Positions 1 through 5,409 of a stretch of DNA of 5,409 nucleotides are shown here, piece by piece. Position numbers and translations under genes: made by a program. A model generated the notes under the pieces. It did no database searches. It was not told the DNA's origin and worked only from the letters and a program-made list of their open reading frames with translations. Origin of the DNA: Actinomycetota bacterium. Its GTDB lineage: Bacteria; Actinomycetota; Acidimicrobiia; Acidimicrobiales; RAAP-2. The DNA lies in NCBI GenBank assembly GCA_009701115.1, contig WLKR01000096.1, forward strand, positions 1 to 5,409, in the 5' to 3' direction. How positions within the stretch are numbered: the stretch's first letter is position 1; the number at the start of each line of letters is the position of its first letter.

Positions 1-853
1 GCACCTCGAGAAGTCGTTGGACTGCGTCACGCACCCGAACAGTGCCGGCCACGTCGTGGACGCGCAGGATACGACAGCCCGCCGTGATGCCCAGGGCCGA
101 GGCGGCCAACGTCGGTTCGCGACGCTCAGTTACGGGTAGGTCAAACATGACACCGAGGAATGTTTTGTTTGAGGCCGAGAGCAAGAAGGGGTAACCCAGC
201 GCGGCGAACTCGGCCGAGTCACGGAGGAGTTGTAACGACTGTCCCGCCGTTTTCCCGAGGTCCATTCCAGCGTCGAGAATGATCCGGTCCGAGGCCACGC
301 CGGCCGCTAGTGCCCGGTCGCGTCGCTCCAGGAGAAACTCCTTCACCGAGGCCGTGACGTCGTCGTACTGCGGGTTGGGGTCAGCCACCCGAGGACGAAG
401 TCGAATATGGGTCGCCACGACCGTGGCGCCGGCCCGGGCCGCGACGGGTAGGTAGTTGTCATCGGCGAATCCACTGATGTCATTGCCGATAACGGCACCA
501 ACACCAAAACAAGCTTCGGCCACGGAGGCGCGCCAGGTGTCAACGCTGATGGGCGTATCGAAACGGCGACGGAGTTCCTCAACAGCGGGCACGACGCGCT
601 CGAGCTCTTCGGCTTCGCCAACCTCTTCACCAGGCCCGGCCTTCACGCCGCCAACGTCCAGTAGATCGGCACCGTCGAGGACGAGCTGTTCGGCGCGAGT
701 GAGAAAGGCGTCGAGATCAAAGGTGGCGGCCGGCGCGAAGAAGGAGTCCTTCGTTCGATTCAAGATTCCCATCACCAACGCCCGGTGCGTTACATCAACG
801 ACCTGTTCACCGAGACGCATCACGAGCGGTGCGGTCGGGACGTAGGGCTTCAT
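1..853 (-). CDS. folP: Dihydropteroate synthase family protein, FolP2-like paralogue (3' end off window)
   Basis: Pterin-binding TIM-barrel protein of the DHPS family. Classical members join pABA to 6-hydroxymethyl-dihydropterin pyrophosphate in cytosolic folate synthesis. 284 codons are visible, close to full family length, so only a short C-terminus is missing. Landmarks in order: NRTKDSF at 32-38 (canonical NVTPDSF), DVGGVKAGPG at 66-75 (canonical D-GGESTRPG), SVDT at 103-106, NDISG at 124-128, DAGMDLGKT at 194-202 (canonical DPG-GFGKT), SNK at 228-230 (canonical SRK), and RVHDV at 264-268. NRT, VKAGPG, the D-LGK spacing and SNK match actinobacterial FolP2 (Mycobacterium Rv1207 type), which is reported to lack DHPS activity, better than housekeeping FolP. 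The catalytic-site Lys230, Arg264 and His266 remain. The ATG shares one base with the stop of the upstream thioredoxin gene (TGATG) and has no clear Shine-Dalgarno, so translation is probably coupled. Family assignment is firm; DHPS activity is doubtful. Confidence 0.
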   Translation of the reverse strand, partial: MKPYVPTAPLVMRLGEQVVDVTHRALVMGILNRTKDSFFAPAATFDLDAFLTRAEQLVLDGADLLDVGGVKAGPGEEVGEAEELERVVPAVEELRRRFDTPISVDTWRASVAEACFGVGAVIGNDISGFADDNYLPVAARAGATVVATHIRLRPRVADPNPQYDDVTASVKEFLLERRDRALAAGVASDRIILDAGMDLGKTAGQSLQLLRDSAEFAALGYPFLLSASNKTFLGVMFDLPVTERREPTLAASALGITAGCRILRVHDVAGTVRVRDAVQRLLEV

Positions 854-1557
854 CAGTACAGGCGATTGGCGAGACGTCGGCGGTAGACGACAAAGCGGGG
901 GTCCTCGGGACCGAGGGCATCGAGGATCTCGAGCAGCTTGGCCCGATCGGCCTCATCGGTGATCCCACTCTCGAGGAGCGAGTCAAGGGTGGCGTCCAGG
1001 TCACCGGAGATATCAATACCGGCCTGGCCAATACGGGCGCGGGCCATCAGCGTGGCGAAGACGGCGCTCGAGGCGTAGGGCTCCAGCAGAATAAGGACGT
1101 CTTCGAAGCGGCCCTCGTTTAACCAGAGCGTGGCCAGTGCCGTCAGCACATCAACGTTGGATGGATCCAACGTCATTGCTTGCGTCAACGAGGCTTCGTC
1201 ACCCTGGGCAATCAACGCAGCGAGGGGCGAGGAGGCGGGTGCGAACTCGGCCAACCAGGCACGAATTTCATTCTCGGGCTTGGCGCCGACAAACTGGGAA
1301 ACTATCTTTCCCTCCACGATGGCAAAAACGGCGGGGATGCTCTGCACCTGGAAGGCTTCCGAAACGCGCTGATTGGCATCGACGTCGACCTTGGCCAACA
1401 CCACACCACCGTTGGTCTCGTCAATGACCTTCTCCAGAATTGGTCCAAGGGTCTTGCAGGGCCCACACCATTCGGCCCACAGGTCGACAACGACGGGGGT
1501 CGTCATGGAGCGTTCCATGACCTCTTGGCTAAACGTGGCGTCAGTGACATCAATCAC
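853..1557 (-). CDS. Thioredoxin-domain protein with C-terminal TPR-like region (CnoX/YbbN-like)
   Basis: 234-residue cytosolic protein with no signal peptide. Residues 1-105 are a thioredoxin fold with the redox motif WCGPC at 30-34 (Cys31, Cys34) and the cis-proline at Pro75 in SIPAV. Residues 107-234 are helical and TPR-like, with a recognisable helix pair around 131-160. The Arg-rich ending RRRLANRLY is typical of the YbbN/CnoX family. E. coli CnoX is a holdase that hands clients to GroEL and protects them from oxidation; its motif has lost one cysteine, whereas this protein keeps both and should be an active thiol-disulfide exchanger. It is shorter than E. coli YbbN (about 285 residues), so the C-terminal part is compact. 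The start is GTG at 1557: an in-frame TAG lies at 1567-1569 with no start codon between. No Shine-Dalgarno is present, consistent with a leaderless transcript. It is the first gene of a unit with the FolP2-like gene. A partner chaperone cannot be identified here. Confidence 0.9.
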   Translation of the reverse strand: MIDVTDATFSQEVMERSMTTPVVVDLWAEWCGPCKTLGPILEKVIDETNGGVVLAKVDVDANQRVSEAFQVQSIPAVFAIVEGKIVSQFVGAKPENEIRAWLAEFAPASSPLAALIAQGDEASLTQAMTLDPSNVDVLTALATLWLNEGRFEDVLILLEPYASSAVFATLMARARIGQAGIDISGDLDATLDSLLESGITDEADRAKLLEILDALGPEDPRFVVYRRRLANRLY

Positions 1558-1563
1558 GACTTC

Positions 1564-1569
1564 AGCCTA
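1564..1569 (-). promoter_or_regulatory. Putative -10 box for the leaderless thioredoxin-TPR transcript
   Basis: On the minus strand this reads TAGGCT, a match to the TANNNT extended actinobacterial -10 pattern. It ends 6 nt before the GTG at 1557, so transcription would begin at or next to the start codon. There is no Shine-Dalgarno in the gap and no clear -35 element. The box overlaps the in-frame stop codon TAG that limits the upstream end of the gene. This is inferred from spacing and consensus only; such short motifs occur by chance. Confidence 0.4.
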
Positions 1570-1616
1570 ACGGTGCGGTTCTCGAGGGGGCGAAAGTAGG
1601 GGGTAGAAATCACTAC

Positions 1617-1622
1617 TAATCT
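1617..1622 (+). promoter_or_regulatory. Putative -10 box for the leaderless kinase-PAC2 transcript
   Basis: TAATCT fits TANNNT and lies 8 nt upstream of the ATG at 1631, placing the transcription start at or just before the A of the start codon. No Shine-Dalgarno lies in the gap (cgccatct) and the -35 region shows no good match. The 73 bp between the two divergent genes therefore seems to hold two back-to-back promoters, with the two -10 boxes 47 bp apart. I saw no clear operator palindrome between them. Inference from consensus and spacing. Confidence 0.45.
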
Positions 1623-1630
1623 CGCCATCT

Positions 1631-2671
1631 ATGAGCACAGAGGTAATGGGAATCAATCACGACCACGTCACAGCCTGGATGGAGTCGAATGTCGGCGCCG
1701 TGGCCCCTCTGACATTTGAACTGATTGCCGGTGGACGCAGCAACCTCACCTACCGCGTGACCGACGCGGCGGGTAAGCAGTTCGCTCTTCGCCGACCCCC
1801 CACCAGCCATGTTTTGCCCACCGCGCACGACATGGTTCGCGAACACACGATTATCAGTGCCCTCTCACCGCTCGGCATTCCCGTCGCCACCCCACTCGGG
1901 CTCTGCGTAGACGAGGCCGTCAACGAGCGTCCCTTCTACGTCATGGAGTTCGTCGAAGGCGCCATTCTGCGTGACCGCCGACAGGCCGAAGACGCCTTCG
2001 CCCTCGGTGACCGCTTCCGCATTGGCGCCAACCTGGCCCAGACGCTGGCCCAGTTGCACGACGTCGATGTTGTCTCGGCCGGACTTGGCGATCTCGCCCG
2101 TCACGACGGCTACATCGAACGTCAGATTCGTCGTTGGCGCGGACAGTACGAGCAGATGCACGTTGAGGGTGTCGAACACGGCGGACTCGTCGAAAGCGTC
2201 GGCGACCAGCTCGCGGCCAATATCCCCACCCAGCAAAAGGTCGCCGTAGTGCACGGTGACTACCGATTGGACAACACCGTCTTAAACGAACAGGGTCAGA
2301 TTCGAGCCATTCTCGACTGGGAGATCTGCACCCTCGGTGACCCTCTCGCCGACCTCGGACTGCTGCTTGTCTATTGGGCCGAGCCGGCCGATGGTACCGC
2401 CGCACTCTTGGGCGCCGCACCCACGACGGCTGATGGCTTTATGACCCGCAAGGAAGTGTTGGCCGCCTACTCCCAGCACACCTCACTCGACGTCAGCCAG
2501 GTCGGTTTCTATCAGGCCTTCGGCTACTGGAAGCTGGCCTGCATTCTTCAGGGTGTCTTTGCGCGCTACAGCGCCGGTGCGACGGCCGGTGACACCGGCA
2601 GCGTGGCCGAGTTCCCCAAGCACATCGCCCTGCTCGCCGAAACGGCGAAGCGCACCCTCGAGGAGGCGTAG
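1631..2671 (+). CDS. APH-family phosphotransferase, ACAD10/ACAD11-kinase-like
   Basis: 346-residue cytosolic kinase-fold protein. N-lobe: glycine-rich loop GGRSNLTY at 34-41, the FALRR strand at 52-55 region, a Glu in REH at 70-72, and hinge MEFVEG at 105-110. C-lobe: catalytic HGDYRLDN at 208-215 (Asp210, Asn215) and metal-binding LDWE at 228-231, followed by the family hallmark TLGDPLADL at 234-242. That hallmark marks the ACAD10/11 kinase-like subgroup, not true aminoglycoside resistance enzymes. Characterised relatives such as LvaA of Pseudomonas levulinate catabolism and mammalian ACAD11 phosphorylate 4-hydroxyacyl-CoAs so that the hydroxyl can be removed; a similar role here is inferred. 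Usual neighbours (acyl-CoA dehydrogenase, SDR) are absent. ATG 1631 is the most upstream start, since an in-frame TAG lies at 1604-1606; Met6 at 1646 has AGAGG only 2 nt away, too close to favour it. The stop overlaps the next gene's GTG by one base. Family is certain; substrate is unknown. Confidence 0.92.
   Translation: MSTEVMGINHDHVTAWMESNVGAVAPLTFELIAGGRSNLTYRVTDAAGKQFALRRPPTSHVLPTAHDMVREHTIISALSPLGIPVATPLGLCVDEAVNERPFYVMEFVEGAILRDRRQAEDAFALGDRFRIGANLAQTLAQLHDVDVVSAGLGDLARHDGYIERQIRRWRGQYEQMHVEGVEHGGLVESVGDQLAANIPTQQKVAVVHGDYRLDNTVLNEQGQIRAILDWEICTLGDPLADLGLLLVYWAEPADGTAALLGAAPTTADGFMTRKEVLAAYSQHTSLDVSQVGFYQAFGYWKLACILQGVFARYSAGATAGDTGSVAEFPKHIALLAETAKRTLEEA
2660..2666 (+). promoter_or_regulatory. 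Strong ribosome binding site for the PAC2 gene
   Basis: GAGGAGG, a near-perfect anti-16S match, ends 4 nt before the GTG at 2671 and lies inside the last codons of the kinase gene. It fixes the GTG as the PAC2 start and explains how the second gene can be translated with or without coupling at the TAGTG overlap. It is the only strong Shine-Dalgarno seen ahead of a start codon in the window. Confidence 0.8.
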
Positions 2672-3549
2672 TGGACGGCAACGAGTTCGATCGCATTCTC
2701 TACTTCAACGACCCCGTCCTGCACGAGCCCGTGCTGATCGTGGGTCTCGAAGGTTGGATTGACGCCGGCTTTGGCGCCAACGCCGCCATCAACTCCCTCA
2801 TGTCGACCATGAACACCGAGATCATCGCCATGATGGAGACCGAGTTCTTCATCGACCAGCGCGCTCGTCGTCCGATTGTCCAGATCGTCAACGGCGTCAC
2901 GACGAATCTCACGTGGCCCGAGATTCAGGTCCACCACGGCCGCGACGGAGATGGTGCTGACGTACTGACCCTCACCGGTCCCGAGCCCGACTTTCACTGG
3001 GGCGACTTTGTTGACCTTGTCGTTGAGATGTGCGAGCGCCTCGGTGTCCGCATGGTCGTTGGTCTTGGGGCCTTCCCCGGTCCCGTTCCCCACACTCGCC
3101 CCCTGCGCGTCGTCGGCACTGCCCCCGCGGCCAGTGCCCATCTCCTCCACGCCGTGACCGCCGTGGACGGTGAGCTCGAGGTGCCGGCCGGCATCATGGC
3201 CGCCATTGAAATGGGATGTGCCGAAGCCGGCATTGAAGTAATGACCCTCTGGGCTCGTGTGCCGCACTACGTCGCCTCCATGCCCTACCCAATTGCCTCA
3301 GCCGCCCTCATTGACGCCGTCGCGGCCGTAGCCGGTCTCACCGTCTCCTCCGCTGAACTACGGGCCAAGGCCGAAGAGACCCGTCAACGAGTGGATGACC
3401 TCGTTGAGAACAATCCCGACCACGAATCGATGGTGCACAACCTCGAGTCCCAAGCCGACGAAGTAGAGCCACCGGCCGAAGTGGACATTCCCTCCGGTGA
3501 CGAGTTGGCCGAAGAGCTCGAACGATTCTTGCGAGACCAGCAGAACTAA
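2671..3549 (+). CDS. PAC2 (proteasome assembly chaperone) family protein
   Basis: 292-residue cytosolic protein of the PAC2 family (PF09754), named after the eukaryotic chaperone that assembles the proteasome alpha ring. Actinobacterial members (Rv2125 type) are widespread but have no proven function; a link to the bacterial proteasome is only suggested by homology. Family landmarks: VGLEGWIDAG at 24-33, ARRPIV at 65-70, LTWP at 80-83, GPEPDFHW at 103-110, LGAFPGPVPHTRP at 132-144, and WARVPHYVA at 194-202. A charged, probably coiled helix follows at about 227-262, then an acidic and proline-rich linker, then the conserved tail SGDELAEELERFLRDQ at 275-290. Length is normal and the protein looks intact. 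The GTG start shares its G with the kinase stop and has a GAGGAGG site just upstream. Co-transcription with the kinase is likely. Its stop abuts the stop of the convergent peptidase gene. Proteasome subunit genes are not in the window, so the context gives no support for or against that role. Confidence 0.92.
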   Translation: MDGNEFDRILYFNDPVLHEPVLIVGLEGWIDAGFGANAAINSLMSTMNTEIIAMMETEFFIDQRARRPIVQIVNGVTTNLTWPEIQVHHGRDGDGADVLTLTGPEPDFHWGDFVDLVVEMCERLGVRMVVGLGAFPGPVPHTRPLRVVGTAPAASAHLLHAVTAVDGELEVPAGIMAAIEMGCAEAGIEVMTLWARVPHYVASMPYPIASAALIDAVAAVAGLTVSSAELRAKAEETRQRVDDLVENNPDHESMVHNLESQADEVEPPAEVDIPSGDELAEELERFLRDQQN

Positions 3550-3552
3550 TTA
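3547..3552. other. Abutting convergent stop codons, no intergenic terminator
   Basis: The PAC2 stop TAA (3547-3549) and the peptidase stop, TAA on the minus strand (3550-3552), sit side by side and make the palindrome TAATTA. There is no intergenic DNA, so any terminator or transcript overlap must lie inside the opposing genes. I saw no stem followed by a T-run on either strand near the junction; a 5-bp stem at 3590-3602 lacks one. Confidence 0.9.
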
Positions 3553-4119
3553 CAAGACGTCGGCTTGCTCCATGCTGATGCCGAGGCCCAGGGCGTAGCC
3601 CTCGAGGAAGAGTTCACACTCACGCTGGCGTGGGTGGCGATTAGCTATGTCGTAGAAGGCCTTGTTGTGGTCGGCCTCGTGGAGGTGGGCCAACTCGTGA
3701 ACCAATACGGCGTCGACCACCCAATCGGGGCATTGGCGCATACGTGTGGAGACTCTGATTTCACGAGTCGCCGGCGTGCAGGAGGCCCACCGGCTCTTTT
3801 GATTCGAAACCCACCGGACCGATGAGGGCAACACGCCATCGGTGTAGAGATCGGCCAAGACGGCTACCCGCGCTTCAAGCGCGGCGTCGCTGGCCATGAC
3901 CTGAGGGCGTTGCGTTAAGAGTCGCTGCACCAATTCGTCCACGAAGACATCGCGGGCCCGACCCTTGAGTCGCGCGGGAATCTGCACGATGACCCGACTA
4001 CCCGACCAGTGGGCGTTGCCCGTCTTGGTCCGGCGCGTCGAGGCGCGGATTTCGACTTCTGGACGGTCGAACTGTGGCGGTTGAACTACGACCGCGTCAC
4101 CGTTGCGCTTGGCACTCAC
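3550..4119 (-). CDS. YgjP-like (DUF45/M48-type) zinc metallopeptidase
   Basis: 189-residue cytosolic protein with no signal peptide or membrane segment. The catalytic motif HELAH lies at 141-145 (zinc ligands His141 and His145, catalytic Glu142), with a likely third ligand His151 in DHN and the downstream [10 protein letters not shown] helix. The upstream [14 protein letters not shown] segment at 101-114 is the usual YgjP-family strand region (PF01863, related to WLM/SprT gluzincins). Residues 1-35 are polar and variable. Family members are predicted proteases; no substrate is established, and links to DNA-protein crosslink repair come only from SprT/WLM relatives. The start is GTG at 4119, within a GTGA overlap with the leuS stop; no clear Shine-Dalgarno is seen, so translation probably depends on termination of leuS. 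Length is within the range of short actinobacterial homologues. Broader annotation labels such as M48 family peptidase would also be used for this protein. Confidence 0.88.
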   Translation of the reverse strand: MSAKRNGDAVVVQPPQFDRPEVEIRASTRRTKTGNAHWSGSRVIVQIPARLKGRARDVFVDELVQRLLTQRPQVMASDAALEARVAVLADLYTDGVLPSSVRWVSNQKSRWASCTPATREIRVSTRMRQCPDWVVDAVLVHELAHLHEADHNKAFYDIANRHPRQRECELFLEGYALGLGISMEQADVL

Positions 4120-5409
4120 GGAACGATGTTCACCAGTTTGGGCGGACGAGCAATGACTCGACTAGGGGCCGAACCACCGAGCAGCGTCGCAATCGACGGT
4201 TCAGCTAAGGCGGCCGCGATGGCCGCCTCTTCAGAGATGTCGGCCGCAACTTCGAGACGGGCCTTAACCTTGCCGGCGACCTGGATGACCATCGTCACAG
4301 TGTCGTCTACCAACATGGCGGGATCGGCCGTGGGCCACGACTTGGCGTGCACGAACTGGTCGTCGCCGTGGCGTCGAGCCCAAAGTTCGGCCGCCACGTG
4401 GGGCGCCATGGGGGCGAGCAATAGACACATGGTGTCGAGCGCTTCATCGAAGGTCGCCCGATGGGCTCCGTGGGAGTCACGAGCCCACTTCGAGAGAGCG
4501 TTCAGGAGTTCCATCAGTGCGGCGACACCGGTGTTGTAGCCCCACTTTTCAAAACCCTCGGTCACTCGAACAATCGTCTTGTGTGTGGCGCGGCGAATCG
4601 CGAGGTCCGTATCATCGGCCACGTCACGCCAGACCACATCTTCCAGTTCGGCGAGGCGCCAGAGACGGTCGATGAAGCGGGCACAGCCGTCAATGACGTC
4701 GTTGGTCTGATCGGTCCAGTCGAAGTCCTCGTTTGGCGGTCCCACGAAGAGGTGGAAGAGGCGTAGACCGTCGGCGCCAACCGACTCGTAGTACTGCTGA
4801 GGGGCGACGAGGTTGCCCTTGGACTTGCTCATCTTGGATCCGCCCATGCGAATCATGCCCTGGGTGAAGAGCTTCTTAAAGGGCTCCCGAGGCAGACCCG
4901 GAGCCAAACCGACGTCGACCATGGCCTTCATGTAGAAACGGGCGTAGAGCAGGTGCAAGATGGCGTGTTCGATGCCACCGATGTACTGATCGACGGGCAT
5001 CCACTTGGCCGCTTCCGCCGGGTCAAATGGCTTACCGGGTGTGAAGGGGTCGGTGAATCGCAAGAAGTACCACGACGAGTCGGTAAAGGTATCCATCGTG
5101 TCGGCTTCTCGACGGGCCGGTCCACTACAGGTAGGGCAGGTGGTGTTACGGAAGCCCTCGTGGGTCGCCAGCGGCGACTGGCCCGACTTATTCATCGCCA
5201 CGTCGTCGGGGGCCACGATGGGCAGCTGCTCGACCGGTACAGGCACGATGCCGCAACCGTCGCAGTAGACAACCGGAATGGGGCAGCCCCAGAAACGCTG
5301 GCGAGAAACGAGCCAGTCGCGAAGTCGGAAGTTGACCTTCGATTCGCCGGCTGCATTCTTGACGACGAACTCAATAGCGGCCTTTTTGGCGGCATCCACG
5401 TCAAGGCCA
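4116..5409 (-). CDS. leuS: Leucyl-tRNA synthetase, C-terminal half (5' part off window)
   Basis: Class I synthetase that charges tRNA-Leu in the cytosol. About 430 C-terminal codons are visible; the HIGH motif and most of the CP1 editing domain lie off the right edge. The frame stays open through 5409, and the GTG at 5397-5399 is an internal Val codon, not a start. Visible landmarks: [14 protein letters not shown] where the Rossmann domain resumes, a zinc-knuckle pair CDGC (5253-5264) and CPTC (5127-5138), [25 protein letters not shown], and the KMSKS signature (4821-4835). The anticodon-binding helical domain follows, then the C-terminal tRNA-contacting domain ending in KLVNIVP. Only about six residues separate FTQG from KMSKS, so the leucine-specific insertion of E. 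coli LeuRS is missing, as in the Bacillus enzyme. The stop overlaps the peptidase start (GTGA). No defect is visible. Confidence 0.97.
   Translation of the reverse strand, partial: GLDVDAAKKAAIEFVVKNAAGESKVNFRLRDWLVSRQRFWGCPIPVVYCDGCGIVPVPVEQLPIVAPDDVAMNKSGQSPLATHEGFRNTTCPTCSGPARREADTMDTFTDSSWYFLRFTDPFTPGKPFDPAEAAKWMPVDQYIGGIEHAILHLLYARFYMKAMVDVGLAPGLPREPFKKLFTQGMIRMGGSKMSKSKGNLVAPQQYYESVGADGLRLFHLFVGPPNEDFDWTDQTNDVIDGCARFIDRLWRLAELEDVVWRDVADDTDLAIRRATHKTIVRVTEGFEKWGYNTGVAALMELLNALSKWARDSHGAHRATFDEALDTMCLLLAPMAPHVAAELWARRHGDDQFVHAKSWPTADPAMLVDDTVTMVIQVAGKVKARLEVAADISEEAAIAAALAEPSIATLLGGSAPSRVIARPPKLVNIVP

Noticed and set aside
1180..1599. Plus-strand open frame of 139 codons over the thioredoxin gene
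   Set aside because: It is antisense to the WCGPC thioredoxin gene and runs across the divergent promoter gap. No domain or RBS was seen.
2585..2599. 15-bp palindrome GCCGGTG-A-CACCGGC in the kinase gene
   Set aside because: The single-base centre cannot make a hairpin loop without unpairing, and it sits in coding sequence far from any promoter. A chance repeat in GC-rich Gly/Thr codons is the simpler reading.
1631..2671. Aminoglycoside resistance gene
   Set aside because: The APH fold is shared, but the LDWE...TLGDPLADL signature marks the ACAD10/11-like kinase subgroup, which acts in acyl-CoA metabolism. Nothing nearby suggests a resistance island.
2566..3267. Long minus-strand open frame (233 codons) opposite the PAC2 gene
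   Set aside because: It lies antisense to a well-supported gene, its translation is rich in His, Gly, Val and Asp as expected from reading GC-rich codons backwards, and it shows no family motif.
3590..3602. AGGGC-GTA-GCCCT stem downstream of the PAC2 stop as a terminator
   Set aside because: The stem is only 5 bp, has no following T-run, and lies inside the peptidase coding sequence.
4009..4539. Plus-strand open frame of 176 codons across the peptidase-leuS junction
   Set aside because: Both genes on the opposite strand carry clear family motifs; this frame gives a low-complexity Ala/Ser/Arg translation.

Overview
This 5.4 kb window is packed with genes and is roughly 60% GC by eye. It carries six protein-coding genes and almost no non-coding DNA. 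Four are complete: a thioredoxin-TPR protein, an APH/ACAD10-type kinase, a PAC2-family protein and a YgjP-type zinc peptidase. Two are cut by the window edges: a dihydropteroate-synthase-family gene on the left, missing its 3' end, and leuS on the right, missing its 5' half. I saw no RNA gene, mobile element, CRISPR array, phage gene or long repeat.

The gene content points to an actinobacterium (Actinomycetota). The evidence is a FolP2-type DHPS paralogue, a PAC2-family protein of the proteasome-bearing actinobacterial kind, an ACAD10-like kinase, and two apparently leaderless genes. LeuRS has a canonical KMSKSKGN signature with almost no leucine-specific insertion. It therefore differs from the mycobacterial enzyme as I recall it, so an early-branching class such as Acidimicrobiia is more likely than Actinomycetes. 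The class is an inference only.

Layout: (1) 1-1557, minus strand, is a two-gene unit: a thioredoxin/TPR (CnoX/YbbN-like) gene followed by the FolP2-like gene, joined by a TGATG overlap. (2) 1558-1630 is the only real intergenic gap, 73 bp. It is a divergent promoter region where each flanking start codon has a TANNNT -10-like box 6-8 nt upstream and no Shine-Dalgarno site. (3) 1631-3549, plus strand, is a two-gene unit: the kinase and the PAC2 protein, overlapping by one base (TAGTG) with a strong RBS inside the kinase's 3' end. (4) 3550-5409, minus strand, is leuS followed by the YgjP-type peptidase with a GTGA overlap. The plus and minus units converge with no gap: the two stop codons abut as TAATTA.

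The genes do not form one pathway. Themes are protein quality control (thioredoxin-chaperone, PAC2, metallopeptidase), translation (LeuRS), probable hydroxyacyl-CoA phosphorylation (kinase) and a folate-enzyme paralogue of uncertain activity. I find no convincing new multi-gene system. The items most worth a second look are the altered active-site loops of the FolP-like protein, the kinase-PAC2 coupling without an acyl-CoA dehydrogenase partner, and the paired leaderless promoters.
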